DNA from: Aerococcus suis
Lineage (GTDB): Bacteria; Bacillota; Bacilli; Lactobacillales; Aerococcaceae
Reading direction: 5' to 3'
DNA length: 64,000 bases
Assembly (NCBI RefSeq): GCF_900176325.1
Contig: NZ_FWXK01000006.1
Coordinates: forward strand, 1-64,000
Shown: piece after piece, positions 15,374 to 25,939 of the stretch
Numbering within the stretch: the stretch's first letter is position 1
Layout: each line of letters starts with the position of its first letter
Translations under genes and position numbers: made by a program
The notes under the pieces: generated by a model
The model's database searches: none
What the model was told of the DNA's origin: nothing
The model's input: the letters and a program-made list of their open reading frames with translations, nothing else

Positions 15374-17320
15374 ATGATAGTATTACAAGCTTCAAACCTC
15401 GAACGTCGCTTTGGAAGTGACGTCTTATTTTCTGATGTCAGTCTAGCCATTCAATCCCATAGCCGTATTGCTTTAGTTGGACGCAATGGGACAGGGAAAT
15501 CAACCTTATTAAAAATGTTAGCTGGAATTGAAAAACCTGATGAAGGGACTATTTCAAAATCTCGCAATGTATCGATTTCATATATGGATCAACATACGGC
15601 TGTTAATAGTGAGCGGACGATTTATGAAGAAATGTTAGCTGTTTTTGCTCCGGTATTAAAACTATTGGATGAAGCGCAAGTAGCTGCTGAAAGATTAGCT
15701 GATGAAACGTTAATGGCTGATGAACAAGCTTATGCGGAAGCACTAACCAATTATGATCAATTACAGGAAAAATTAAACCGCTATAACGCCTATGGGTATG
15801 AGTCCGAAATTCGTATGGTGTTACATGGTTTTCAATTTTATGAAGACGATTATGATAAACCAATTAATGAGTTATCAGGTGGGCAACGGACGCGGTTGGC
15901 TTTAGCTAAAATTCTACTCGAAAAGCGTGATGTGATGATACTTGACGAACCGACGAACCACTTAGATATTGAAACATTAACGTGGTTAGAAGAGTATCTC
16001 CCTAAATATCCTGGTGCGATTTTAATTGTCAGTCACGACCGATATTTCTTAGATGCGGTAACGAATGAAACATACGAAATGACTCATCATCGCATGAATT
16101 ACTATAAAGGTAATTATTCTTACTATCTGAAAGAACGAGCAGTCAGACTTGAGCAAGAGATGAAAGCTTATGAAAAGCAACAAGATAAAATTGCGAAATT
16201 AGAAGACTATGTTCAACGAAATATTGTACGGGCATCAACGACGAAAATGGCACAAAGTCGACGTAAACAGCTTGAGAAAATGGAAAAAATTGAAAAACCT
16301 CAAGCGGATCAACGGTCAGTTAATATTCGCTTTTCGACGGAATGTGAAAGTGGGAATGTGGTGTTAACTGCTGAACAATTAGCGATTGGCTATCAGGGTG
16401 AAGTACTGGCTGAACCGATTGATATTAATTTGCGTAAACAACAAGCCATCGCTATTGTAGGACCGAATGGCATTGGGAAATCGACCTTATTGAAAACCTT
16501 AATTCAAGAGATTCCGCCAGTTGCTGGAGAGGTTCATTTAGGCGCAAATGTCGATATGGGATACTATGACCAAGAGTTAGGTAATTTAAATTCTAAAAAA
16601 GATGTTCTTCACGAGTTATGGGATGAACATCCAACGACTCCTGAACAAGATATTCGAACGGTACTCGGAGGATTTCTATTTTCAGGGAATGATGTAGAAA
16701 AATCGGTTGGTAGTCTTAGTGGTGGTGAGAAAGCGCGTCTAGAATTAGCCAAATTAGCGATGGAACATGATAATTTATTAATTCTGGACGAACCAACGAA
16801 CCACTTAGATATTGATTCAAAAGAAGTATTGGAAGATGCCTTGATTAATTATGATGGAACGCTACTATTTGTTAGCCACGACCGGTATTTTATTAACCGC
16901 ATTGCGACACAAGTTATTGAAATCGATGAATCAGGTAGTACCTTATATTTAGGAGATTATGATTACTATCTCCATAAAAAAGCGGAAGAAGAATATTTGG
17001 AAGCTTTGCAAGCAGAAGAAACACCAGAAAGTTCTCCCGAAGTGACTACTGAGGGGAATAGTGGTCAAGAAAATTATCAACGGTCTAAAGAACAACAAAA
17101 ACGTGAACGGAAGCTAAAACGACAAATGGCAACTCAAGAAGAACGTTTAGAAGCCATTGAAACAGAGATTGATCAACTGCATGAAGCAATGACAGAGCCC
17201 GATAATATGCAAGACCATGAGAAATTGCAAGCTTTAACAGCGCAAGTTGATGACTTAGAAGCAGAACAGCTAGAAGTTATGTCTGCTTGGGAAGAGACTG
17301 CTGAAGCTTTAGAAGAATAA
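15374..17320 (+). CDS. ABC-F family ATPase (YdiF-like)
   Basis: A 648-residue soluble protein with two ABC ATPase domains and no membrane segments, the ABC-F class that binds the ribosomal E site. The first Walker A is GRNGTGKST (about 38-46) with LSGGQ and LDEPTNHLD. The second is GPNGIGKST (about 365) with LSGGE and LDEPTNHLD. The interdomain linker (about 245-320) is basic and helical. The last 80 residues form a charged coiled coil, as in YdiF/Uup. The ATG at 15374 has AAGGA 8 bases before it. The position beside rex and tsaD matches ydiF in Bacillus. Whether it confers antibiotic protection cannot be told. Confidence 0.92.
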   Translation: MIVLQASNLERRFGSDVLFSDVSLAIQSHSRIALVGRNGTGKSTLLKMLAGIEKPDEGTISKSRNVSISYMDQHTAVNSERTIYEEMLAVFAPVLKLLDEAQVAAERLADETLMADEQAYAEALTNYDQLQEKLNRYNAYGYESEIRMVLHGFQFYEDDYDKPINELSGGQRTRLALAKILLEKRDVMILDEPTNHLDIETLTWLEEYLPKYPGAILIVSHDRYFLDAVTNETYEMTHHRMNYYKGNYSYYLKERAVRLEQEMKAYEKQQDKIAKLEDYVQRNIVRASTTKMAQSRRKQLEKMEKIEKPQADQRSVNIRFSTECESGNVVLTAEQLAIGYQGEVLAEPIDINLRKQQAIAIVGPNGIGKSTLLKTLIQEIPPVAGEVHLGANVDMGYYDQELGNLNSKKDVLHELWDEHPTTPEQDIRTVLGGFLFSGNDVEKSVGSLSGGEKARLELAKLAMEHDNLLILDEPTNHLDIDSKEVLEDALINYDGTLLFVSHDRYFINRIATQVIEIDESGSTLYLGDYDYYLHKKAEEEYLEALQAEETPESSPEVTTEGNSGQENYQRSKEQQKRERKLKRQMATQEERLEAIETEIDQLHEAMTEPDNMQDHEKLQALTAQVDDLEAEQLEVMSAWEETAEALEE

Positions 17321-17324
17321 AATA

Positions 17325-17355
17325 AAAAGCGATTGAATGGAATCAATCGCTTTTT
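17325..17355 (+). terminator. terminator after the ABC-F gene
   Basis: AAAAGCGATTGA and TCAATCGCTTTT pair around ATGGAA and are followed by Ts. It may also serve ydiK on the other strand. Confidence 0.88.
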
Positions 17356-17376
17356 GTGTATCTGGGTAAATAGCCT

Positions 17377-17580
17377 CTATTTTTTGAAATAGTCATTAAT
17401 ATGCTTTTGTATACGTAACAATTTAATGGCATTTGTAATGTCAAATGTGGCGAAAATAATTAAAATAATCGCAAAGATATTCCAACCATTATCGTTGACA
17501 CTGCCAACCGCTAAACTGATAAATAGTACAGCAAAAAGGACTTTAAAAAAGGTATTTCCTAAGACAATTTTTTTGTTCAT
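17377..17580 (-). CDS. YdiK-like small membrane protein (DUF4305)
   Basis: A 67-residue protein with two hydrophobic segments (about 10-25 and 34-52) and a basic C-terminal tail (RIQKHINDYFKK). Size, topology and position next to groES match YdiK of Bacillus subtilis, the DUF4305 family, whose role is unknown. The minus-strand ATG at 17580 follows GAAGGGATGATTAA, so the ribosome binding site is AAGGGA. The call is based largely on synteny and topology. Confidence 0.65.
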   Translation of the reverse strand: MNKKIVLGNTFFKVLFAVLFISLAVGSVNDNGWNIFAIILIIFATFDITNAIKLLRIQKHINDYFKK

Positions 17581-17657
17581 TTAATCATCCCTTCTTTGGC
17601 TCGTACTATATCCAAAATAACCTAGATGAAGCGATATTTCAAGTCTTTGATTCAATT

Positions 17658-17674
17658 GGTCAAAAAAAGTCAAA
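17658..17674 (+). promoter_or_regulatory. CtsR operator upstream of groESL
   Basis: GGTCAAAAAAAGTCAAA fits the CtsR consensus RGTCAAANANRGTCAAA at every defined position. It lies 7 bases before the -35 box of groES, so groESL appears to be under CtsR as well as HrcA control. Confidence 0.88.
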
Positions 17675-17680
17675 AAATGC

Positions 17681-17709
17681 TTGCAATTTAAAAATGAGTG
17701 GTTTATCAT
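17681..17709 (+). promoter_or_regulatory. groESL promoter
   Basis: TTGCAA (17681-17686) and TATCAT (17704-17709) are separated by 17 bases. The promoter is flanked upstream by a CtsR box and downstream by CIRCE. Confidence 0.82.
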
Positions 17710-17720
17710 AATTTATAGAG

Positions 17721-17747
17721 TTAGCACTTGAGGTTAACGAGTGCTAA
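17721..17747 (+). promoter_or_regulatory. CIRCE element (HrcA operator)
   Basis: TTAGCACTT, nine bases, then GAGTGCTAA is the CIRCE inverted repeat bound by HrcA. There is one mismatch to the consensus in the left arm (final C to T). It lies in the 5' untranslated region of groES, starting about 12 bases after the -10 box. Confidence 0.95.
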
Positions 17748-17781
17748 TCAGACAATGAAAGCAATGTAGTGGAGGGATTTT

Positions 17782-18051
17782 ATGTTAAAACCTTTAAATG
17801 GACGTGTCGTTATTCAAGTAGAAGAAACAGAAGAAAAAACCACTTCTGGCATTGTATTACCTTCAGCTGCGAAGGAAAAACCACAAGTTGGGAAAGTATT
17901 AGCTGTTAGTGAAGATACAGAAGACTTCAAATCACAATTAGCAGTTGATGACCGCGTATTATTTGAAAAATATGCTGGTGAAGAAATCGAATATAAAGAC
18001 AATAAATACTTAATTATGCGTGAAGCAGATATCATCGCGATTATTGATTAA
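17782..18051 (+). CDS. groES: co-chaperonin GroES
   Basis: An 89-residue heptameric lid of the GroEL folding chamber. The start MLKPLNGRVVIQVEE, the mobile loop TEEKTTSGIVLPSAAKEKP (about 16-34) and the C-terminal YLIMREADIIAIID are all typical. It is slightly shorter than the usual 94 residues, with a compact roof region. GTGGAGGGA stands before the ATG, and groEL follows 51 bases downstream in the same operon. Confidence 0.97.
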   Translation: MLKPLNGRVVIQVEETEEKTTSGIVLPSAAKEKPQVGKVLAVSEDTEDFKSQLAVDDRVLFEKYAGEEIEYKDNKYLIMREADIIAIID

Positions 18052-18099
18052 ACAAAAGATGAAAACAAACATTTAAGCATTGAATATTGAGGTGGATAA

Positions 18100-19728
<1,629 letters not shown>

Positions 19729-19779
19729 TAAATAAGTGAATGATTAGGATAAACAATCATTAGACTCTCTAAGATTAGG

Positions 19780-19806
19780 AGACCAGGTTTTGCCTGGTCT
19801 TTTTTG
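19780..19806 (+). terminator. groESL terminator
   Basis: AGACCAGG and CCTGGTCT pair around TTTTG and are followed by six Ts. Confidence 0.93.
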
Positions 19807-19877
19807 TGTTTTTTAAATTTTTTCTATAGCAACACCATGTTATACTTTAGCTAAAGTATTTGGAAAGAAGTGACACA

Positions 19878-20420
19878 ATGATAACCAAAGAAACCATACA
19901 AACGACATTAAAAGAGATAGTATCTGAAGTTTTAGCAGCAGCTAATTTAAAAAAAGATGATATTTTTGTGTTAGGATGCTCAACATCAGAAATTCAAGGA
20001 GATCAAATTGGAAAAAATTCAAGTCCAGAAATTGGTCAATGGATTATTGAAACGATGCGTTCTGAATTAGCTCCCTATCATATTCATTTAGCGGTACAAG
20101 GATGTGAACATATTAATCGTGCGTTAGTTATGGAACGTCAAGTGGCGATGGCTAATGGTTTTGAAATTGTAAATGTTGTTCCCCAATATCATGCTGGAGG
20201 GGCTTGTTCCGTAGCGGCTTTTGAACAATTTGACGATCCAGTTGAAGTTGAACATATTACGGCTCAAGCAGGATTAGATATTGGAGATACGAGTATTGGC
20301 ATGCATGTTAAACATGTTCAAGTTCCAGTACGTCCGCAACAAAAAAGTCTTGGGAATGCACATGTTACAGCCTTACGGTCACGTCCTAAATATATTGGCG
20401 GGCCACGAGCAGGCTACTAA
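19878..20420 (+). CDS. TIGR01440/UPF0340 family protein (YwlG-like)
   Basis: A 180-residue cytosolic protein of the UPF0340 (YwlG) family. Recognisable segments are [20 protein letters not shown] near residue 34, [15 protein letters not shown] and the C-terminal [14 protein letters not shown]. The two cysteines in GCSTSE and QGCEH are conserved in the family and may bind a metal or cofactor, which is inference. Function is unproven. The ATG at 19878 is used; a TTG six codons upstream has no better ribosome binding site. Confidence 0.9.
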   Translation: MITKETIQTTLKEIVSEVLAAANLKKDDIFVLGCSTSEIQGDQIGKNSSPEIGQWIIETMRSELAPYHIHLAVQGCEHINRALVMERQVAMANGFEIVNVVPQYHAGGACSVAAFEQFDDPVEVEHITAQAGLDIGDTSIGMHVKHVQVPVRPQQKSLGNAHVTALRSRPKYIGGPRAGY

Positions 20421-20515
20421 TATTTAATTTTTCTTAAAAATATATAGAGATAGCTTAATGAACGACCAACGAATGCTATTCTATTAGTAAATAGCGAACA
20501 CGGGAGACTCAAGAG

Positions 20516-21745
20516 ATGAAACATAAACACAACCACACTAAACTGATTGTTTTAAGTATCGTTTCTATTATTGTGATGATTGGAGTTAGCTTCCTTGCAG
20601 TGAAAGCTTTTGGAGGGAGCGAGGAACAACAGCGTCGTGATATTCAAGCAGCTGCTGAAAAAGTCAATGATCTTTATTATGATGAGGCCTATGTCTTTCT
20701 TAAGGAAGGAATTTCAGAACAGGAGGTTAATGACGCTAAGGCAGCAGTTGTTGATCTGAAAACAGGTAAAGAAGAAGGTCAATTAGAGCAACGGCTTAAT
20801 GATATTAATGAACGCTTTGCGGCTTTACAAGCCACTAATCAATTATTTGAAGCCTTAGATGATAAGCAACCTTTAAACGGGGCAACATTACAAGAGTATG
20901 TCTTGGTAAACGGTGATACTCAAGAAGGAAGTATTCAAACGATTAGAGATAAATATCGCGATCAATTACAAGCTGGTGATGATGGCTTTTATGTCACGAT
21001 TAGTTTATTGCTGGATGAAGCAACCGAACAGTATAAAACCTTTACATCAATTGATGGCCAGCTAAATAAATTACGCGATAATAATGAACTGACTTATGAG
21101 GACTTAACGGAATCTTTAGATCGCTTACGCAAAGAACTAGCATCTGAAGAAAATCCTTATGTAAAAGCACGTATTTTAGAAAAGATTGGGAAAGCAGATA
21201 AGGAATTAGTAGACGCTATTACCGATAAACGTGTCCAAGCTGCACGAGATGCGAAGCGCTCGGCTGCTGAAATTGCTCAAATTGAAGCAGAAGGGAAGTC
21301 TCAACGAGATGCATCGGTTGAACGGGTAAAAATGGACACTGAAGAACAAAATAAATTACGAAAAACAAGGCATCAAGTACGTCCAATACCAGGAGGCTTT
21401 TCACAATCAAGTCATCAGTCATCGGCGTCTAACGCTCAACCGGCTAAAGAAAAGCCATCAGAAACGCCACAACCAGTAGAGCCATCGCAATCAGAATCAG
21501 AAGAATCATCGACAAGTCAGCCACCAGCAGCATCTGGGGAGTCACAACCGCCACATATTAAGGAAGATGACGATTCGGAAAAAGATGAAGACGAACCATC
21601 CATATCACATGAATGGGTTCCTGAAATTAATCGACCCGCACCAGATAATGATCATGGATCATCTGGAGAATCTTCAGTGGTGCCTGATAACCGAGAGGAA
21701 AGTATTCCAGACTCGCAACTGCATATTGTAGATGATAATCATTGA
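20516..21745 (+). CDS. membrane-anchored coiled-coil protein with an acidic disordered tail, unknown
   Basis: I do not recognise this 409-residue protein. Residues 1-8 are basic and histidine-rich (MKHKHNHT), and a single membrane helix spans about 9-31. Residues 35-120 and 165-285 are strongly helical and charged, with heptad-like patterns. The last 120 residues are low complexity, rich in Ser, Pro, Glu and Asp, without an LPxTG sorting signal or cysteine lipobox. The layout suggests an extracellular domain on a stalk. GGGAGA precedes the ATG. It stands alone between ywlG and a sugar transferase, with no enzyme motif visible. Confidence 0.7.
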   Translation: MKHKHNHTKLIVLSIVSIIVMIGVSFLAVKAFGGSEEQQRRDIQAAAEKVNDLYYDEAYVFLKEGISEQEVNDAKAAVVDLKTGKEEGQLEQRLNDINERFAALQATNQLFEALDDKQPLNGATLQEYVLVNGDTQEGSIQTIRDKYRDQLQAGDDGFYVTISLLLDEATEQYKTFTSIDGQLNKLRDNNELTYEDLTESLDRLRKELASEENPYVKARILEKIGKADKELVDAITDKRVQAARDAKRSAAEIAQIEAEGKSQRDASVERVKMDTEEQNKLRKTRHQVRPIPGGFSQSSHQSSASNAQPAKEKPSETPQPVEPSQSESEESSTSQPPAASGESQPPHIKEDDDSEKDEDEPSISHEWVPEINRPAPDNDHGSSGESSVVPDNREESIPDSQLHIVDDNH

Positions 21746-21791
21746 TTTTATAAAAAATTAACGGTTGATTCAGCGCATTAATCGGTAACTA

Positions 21792-21840
21792 TGCTAAAAT
21801 AAGAAGATAACTAAAAAGGTCTAGTCAAATAGACCTTTTT
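21792..21840 (+). promoter_or_regulatory. extended -10 promoter followed at once by a terminator-like hairpin
   Basis: TGCTAAAAT (21792-21800) is an extended -10. Six bases after the expected start, AAAAAGGTCTA (21813-21823) pairs with TAGACCTTTTT (21830-21840). The hairpin lies just ahead of the sugar transferase gene. It may end the transcript of the gene before it or attenuate the gene after it. Confidence 0.6.
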
Positions 21841-21853
21841 GAATCGAAATGAA

Positions 21854-23260
21854 ATGAGTGAAATTATGCAAAAAAATGGTGAATGGACAAATTGGTACCG
21901 CATCGTTATTGTTGCTACGGAAGCCTTAATTTTGTTCTTATCTTATTTGGTTTCTTTCTTTATTCGCTATGGTCGTTACGTGCCAGCACGAAATTTTGAA
22001 GCATTTCAAGGAGCCATTGGTTGGATAATAATCATCTTTATTATTTTTAATATTTTATTTGGGGTATATATTTTATATAATAAGTCTAAAGGTGATTTAT
22101 TCTTTATAACGCTAATTATTCAGGCATTACTTTCCGTTGTCGCTATGATGTTAAGTTTTGCTGGACGTTGGTTGGCTTTTCCACGTTCTGTTGTCTTAAT
22201 TAATTTTGCTGTGAGTGTGGTTATGCTCTATTTATTTAGAGTGCTGATATTTAACTTATATCGTAAATATGCGACGACAAAACGTGTCATGATTGTTGGG
22301 AAAGAATCTGAAGTGATTCCAGCAATCTTTAATTTCAAATCAAGTAAAACGACCCGTCATATTGTGACTCATGTTGTCTTATCTAATTACTATAACAATG
22401 TGTTTGATCATATCGATGATTTTGATATTGTTTACTTGGCTTCACAAATCGATGAAACTGAAAAACTAAAAATTTATGATTTGTTGATGCGAGCGAATAA
22501 AAAATTATTCTTAAATTCAAAATTCGAAAACTTAGTGATGGTTAATCCTAATATTATGAACTTTGAAGATGAATCGATTATCGAAACTTCTGATTTCAAA
22601 ATTCCAGCCGATCAAGCGGTGATTAAACGCGGCTTAGATATTATTATGGCATCAGTATTATTAGTCGTTGCTTCACCGATTATGCTGATTACCGCAATAT
22701 TAATTAAGTTGACGTCGCCAGGACCTGTGTTCTATCGTCAAGTACGAATTACTAAAGGTGGCGAAGAATTTGAAATCTTAAAATTCCGTTCCATGTCAAC
22801 AAGTGCGGAGTCTGAATCTGGTCCAGTTATCGCAACTAAAAATGATGCTCGAGTAACCTTTATTGGGAAATATATTCGTTCCTTGCGAATTGACGAATTA
22901 CCACAATTGATTAACGTCTTAAAAGGTGAGATGTCAATGATTGGTCCGCGTCCAGAGCGTCCATTCTTTGTTAATCAATTCCAAGAACAAAATCCGCATT
23001 ATTATCTACGGCACAATGTTCAAGCAGGAATTACTGGCTATGCACAAGTTTACGGGAAATATGCGAGTGACTTTAATTCTAAGTTGAATTTTGACTTAAT
23101 TTATATTAAACGTTATTCGATTATTTTAGACTTCAAAATTTTCTTGCAAACGATTAAAATTTTATTTGATAAAGTATCAAGTAGTGGGGTAGACGAAGAA
23201 GCACGTCCCGCAGTCACTGCTGAAGAAATTGAAGCGATGAATATTACATTAATCCGTTAA
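21854..23260 (+). CDS. polyprenyl glycosylphosphotransferase (exopolysaccharide-initiating sugar transferase)
   Basis: A 468-residue membrane enzyme that transfers a sugar-1-phosphate from a nucleotide sugar to undecaprenyl phosphate, the first step of polysaccharide assembly. Residues 10-140 hold four to five membrane helices, followed by a CoA-binding-like domain starting KRVMIVGKES. The C-terminal catalytic domain has KRGLDIIMASVLLV, PVFYRQVRI, FEILKFRSM and SMIGPRPERP. ATG 21854 is chosen because earlier starts fall in the hairpin; the ribosome binding site is weak. No other polysaccharide genes lie nearby, so its product and partners are unknown. Confidence 0.88.
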   Translation: MSEIMQKNGEWTNWYRIVIVATEALILFLSYLVSFFIRYGRYVPARNFEAFQGAIGWIIIIFIIFNILFGVYILYNKSKGDLFFITLIIQALLSVVAMMLSFAGRWLAFPRSVVLINFAVSVVMLYLFRVLIFNLYRKYATTKRVMIVGKESEVIPAIFNFKSSKTTRHIVTHVVLSNYYNNVFDHIDDFDIVYLASQIDETEKLKIYDLLMRANKKLFLNSKFENLVMVNPNIMNFEDESIIETSDFKIPADQAVIKRGLDIIMASVLLVVASPIMLITAILIKLTSPGPVFYRQVRITKGGEEFEILKFRSMSTSAESESGPVIATKNDARVTFIGKYIRSLRIDELPQLINVLKGEMSMIGPRPERPFFVNQFQEQNPHYYLRHNVQAGITGYAQVYGKYASDFNSKLNFDLIYIKRYSIILDFKIFLQTIKILFDKVSSSGVDEEARPAVTAEEIEAMNITLIR

Positions 23261-23273
23261 TCGGAAGTAAGCG

Positions 23274-23304
23274 AAGAGGCAGCTGAGCTGTCTCTTCTTT
23301 TTTA
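23274..23304 (+). terminator. terminator after the sugar transferase gene
   Basis: AAGAGGCAGC and GCTGTCTCTT pair around TGA and are followed by six Ts. Confidence 0.88.
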
Positions 23305-23355
23305 TTACTTAATAGAGATATTTTTAGCCCGTTTTCATTACTTAATATAGATATA
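23304..23355 (+). repeat. short direct repeat upstream of pncB
   Basis: ATTACTTAATAGAGATAT (23304-23321) recurs as ATTACTTAATATAGATAT (23338-23355) with one difference and a 34-base step. It may bind a regulator of the NAD salvage genes, but no known operator was recognised. Confidence 0.5.
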
Positions 23356-23435
23356 TTAGGGATTTTAAAACCTTTTTGATTCACCCTTTCATATTTTTGC
23401 TATAATGAATAGAAAGGACATTTGGAGGTAATGTT

Positions 23436-24914
23436 GTGAATAATTATGCAGATGACAGCTTAGCTTTACATACCGACTTATATGAAATTAATATGATGAA
23501 AACTTACTGGGAAACAGGAAAAGCGGAACAGCGAGCGGTTTTCGAAGTCTACTTTAGAAAGCATCCTTTCAATAATGGGTATGCTATTTTTACAGGATTA
23601 GAACGTGTAATTAATTATTTAGAAAATCTTGCTTTCAGTGAGACAGATATTGCCTATTTACGAGAAGTCACCGATTATCCAGAAGAATTTCTTGATTATT
23701 TAAAAAACTTTAAATTTAAAGGATCCGTTCGTTCGATGTTAGAAGGGGAAGTTTGCTTTGCTAATGAACCATTAATGCAAATTGAAGGGACATTAGCAGA
23801 ATGTCAGTTAATTGAGACGGCCATTTTAAATATTATTAATTTCCAAACATTGATTGCAACTAAGGCTTCACGTGTGCGCAACGTTTGTGGAGATGATAAA
23901 TTATCTGAGTTTGGATCTCGGCGTGCTCAAGAATTAGATGCATCATTATGGGGAACACGGGCTGCTTATATTGGTGGCTTTGATTCGACAAGTAATGTAC
24001 GTGCTGGTAAATTATTCGATTTACCAATCTCTGGTACACACGCTCATGCGATGGTCCAAGCCTTCCGTAGTGATTACGACGCTTTCAAAAGCTATGCCAA
24101 AACACATAAAGATTGTGTGTTCTTAGTGGATACATATGATACGCTTCGTTCTGGCGTACCGAATGCAATTCGTGTCGCTCGTGAAATGGGTGACCAAATT
24201 AATTTTGTTGGCGTCCGCATTGATAGTGGGGATATTACTTACCTATCCAAACAAATTCGTCAAATGTTAGATGAAGCAGGCTTTGAAGATGCGATTATCG
24301 TGGCTTCTAATGACTTAGATGAAAAAACGATTCTTAACTTGAAAATGCAAGGGGCTAAAATTGACTCTTGGGGAGTCGGGACACAACTTATTACGGCCTA
24401 TGATCAACCAGCGTTAGGTGCGGTATATAAATTATGTGCCATTGAAGATGATAATGGCGAATTAGTACCAACAATGAAAATTTCATCTTCACCTGAAAAA
24501 ACGACAACACCAGGTAAAAAACAAGTTTGGCGTATTATGCGCAATAGCGATGGAAAATCTGAAGGGGATTATGTTACTTTCGATACAGAAGATCCAAGAG
24601 AAGAAGACAGTATCTTTATGTTCCATCCAACCTACCATTATATTAATAAAACGGTGAAAAATTTCACAGCACGTCCCGTTTTACATACAATTTTTCAAGA
24701 TGGAGTGCTTGAATATGATGTTCATCCTGATGTTCACACGATTAAACAATATTCAGCTGATAGTTTAGATTTATTATGGAATGAATATAAACGGATGTTG
24801 AATCCAGAGCCTTACCCAGTCGATTTATCACAAGACTTATACGATAGTAAGGTGGCTAGCATTCAAGCGATTAAAAAACGTGTGAATGCTATAAAAGATA
24901 ATGAGGAGGAATAG
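23436..24914 (+). CDS. pncB: nicotinate phosphoribosyltransferase
   Basis: A 492-residue enzyme that joins nicotinate and PRPP to give nicotinate mononucleotide, the entry of NAD salvage. Characteristic segments are [18 protein letters not shown] near the start, [25 protein letters not shown] around 160-180, and [12 protein letters not shown] with the active-site His. The later [13 protein letters not shown] and TGK-like phosphate-binding region complete the fold. The start is GTG at 23436, behind TGGAGG. A TATAAT at 23401-23406 provides the promoter. nadE follows within 3 bases, forming a two-gene NAD salvage operon. Confidence 0.95.
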   Translation: MNNYADDSLALHTDLYEINMMKTYWETGKAEQRAVFEVYFRKHPFNNGYAIFTGLERVINYLENLAFSETDIAYLREVTDYPEEFLDYLKNFKFKGSVRSMLEGEVCFANEPLMQIEGTLAECQLIETAILNIINFQTLIATKASRVRNVCGDDKLSEFGSRRAQELDASLWGTRAAYIGGFDSTSNVRAGKLFDLPISGTHAHAMVQAFRSDYDAFKSYAKTHKDCVFLVDTYDTLRSGVPNAIRVAREMGDQINFVGVRIDSGDITYLSKQIRQMLDEAGFEDAIIVASNDLDEKTILNLKMQGAKIDSWGVGTQLITAYDQPALGAVYKLCAIEDDNGELVPTMKISSSPEKTTTPGKKQVWRIMRNSDGKSEGDYVTFDTEDPREEDSIFMFHPTYHYINKTVKNFTARPVLHTIFQDGVLEYDVHPDVHTIKQYSADSLDLLWNEYKRMLNPEPYPVDLSQDLYDSKVASIQAIKKRVNAIKDNEEE

Positions 24915-24916
24915 TT

Positions 24917-25744
24917 GTGCGCCCTTTACAAGCAGAAATTAAAGCTGCGTTAAAAGTCTCACAAACCATCCAACCAGAAGAAGAATTAGACCGTTCCATT
25001 CATTTATTGACAGATTATCTTACACGCTTCTCGTTTTTAAAGACTTTAGTGTTAGGAATTAGTGGTGGTCAAGACTCAACATTAGCTGGATGGATTTGCC
25101 AAAAAGCGATTGAAAAGATGCGTACGACTACTGGAGATGATGAGTATCGATTTATCGCAGTTAAGTTGCCATATGGTGAACAAGCAGATGCTCAAGATGT
25201 TGAAGATGCTCTAAATTTTATGCATCCAGATCAAATTGTGACGGTTAATATTAAACCCGCCACAGATGCTCTCGTTCAAACGTTAGCAAATGATGGCCAA
25301 TTAATCAGTGATTTCAATAAAGGCAATATTAAAGCGAGAGAACGAATGGTCGCGCAATATGCCATTGCTGGAGAACATCAAGGAGTGGTGGTCGGAACGG
25401 ACCATGCTGCTGAAGCAGTCACTGGTTTTTATACGAAGTTTGGTGATGGCGCCGCTGATATCATGCCTTTATGGCGTTTAACGAAACGTCAAGGACGTCA
25501 ACTGTTACAAACATTAAATTGTCCAAAACATTTATACGAAAAAACACCAACTGCTGACTTAGAAGATTTAAAACCAGGTTATGCAGATGAAGAGGCATTA
25601 GGTGTTTCATATGAAGCGATTGATGATTACTTAGAAGGCTATGAAGTGTCAGATGAAACGGCTGAAGTGATTGAAAGCTTATATCAAAAATCAGCCCATA
25701 AGCGGCAATTACCGATTAACTTATATGATAATTGGTGGCAGTAA
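24917..25744 (+). CDS. nadE: NH3-dependent NAD+ synthetase
   Basis: A 275-residue enzyme converting nicotinate adenine dinucleotide to NAD+ with ATP and ammonia. The ATP-pyrophosphatase P-loop [12 protein letters not shown] lies at about 48-59. [26 protein letters not shown] near 160-185 is diagnostic. It has no N-terminal glutaminase domain, so it uses free ammonia. The start is GTG at 24917, behind GAGGAGG. It is coupled to pncB. nadD is not in this window. Confidence 0.96.
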   Translation: MRPLQAEIKAALKVSQTIQPEEELDRSIHLLTDYLTRFSFLKTLVLGISGGQDSTLAGWICQKAIEKMRTTTGDDEYRFIAVKLPYGEQADAQDVEDALNFMHPDQIVTVNIKPATDALVQTLANDGQLISDFNKGNIKARERMVAQYAIAGEHQGVVVGTDHAAEAVTGFYTKFGDGAADIMPLWRLTKRQGRQLLQTLNCPKHLYEKTPTADLEDLKPGYADEEALGVSYEAIDDYLEGYEVSDETAEVIESLYQKSAHKRQLPINLYDNWWQ

Positions 25745-25799
25745 TATCACTCGTCCTTGTGAGGTAAAAACAATTTTTGTTTCACTAACACTAATAAAA

Positions 25800-25823
25800 C
25801 CCTTGATTTATCAAGGGATTTTC
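25800..25823 (+). terminator. terminator after nadE
   Basis: CCCTTGA (25800-25806) pairs with TCAAGGG (25811-25817), followed by a short T-run. Confidence 0.75.
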
Positions 25824-25860
25824 TTGTGAAAAAAATAATATGAAAATTTATGAAACAAAA

Positions 25861-25893
25861 TTGTAAACGTTTTTTTATAGATTATGATATAAT
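25861..25893 (+). promoter_or_regulatory. cre-like site and -10 box upstream of lactate oxidase
   Basis: TTGTAAACGTTTTTTT (25861-25876) resembles the left two thirds of a CcpA operator but lacks the final CA. TATAAT follows at 25888-25893. No good -35 is present at 17 bases, so the promoter may need an activator or be weak. Catabolite control of lactate oxidase is known in streptococci. Confidence 0.5.
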
Positions 25894-25939
25894 GGATATA
25901 TCGCATAGGCGTGATAAAAAATGAAGGAGAGTTTTATTT

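Noticed and set aside
15374..17320. Antibiotic-resistance ABC-F protein
   Set aside because: Synteny and the C-terminal coiled coil match the housekeeping YdiF type; nothing indicates a resistance-type linker.
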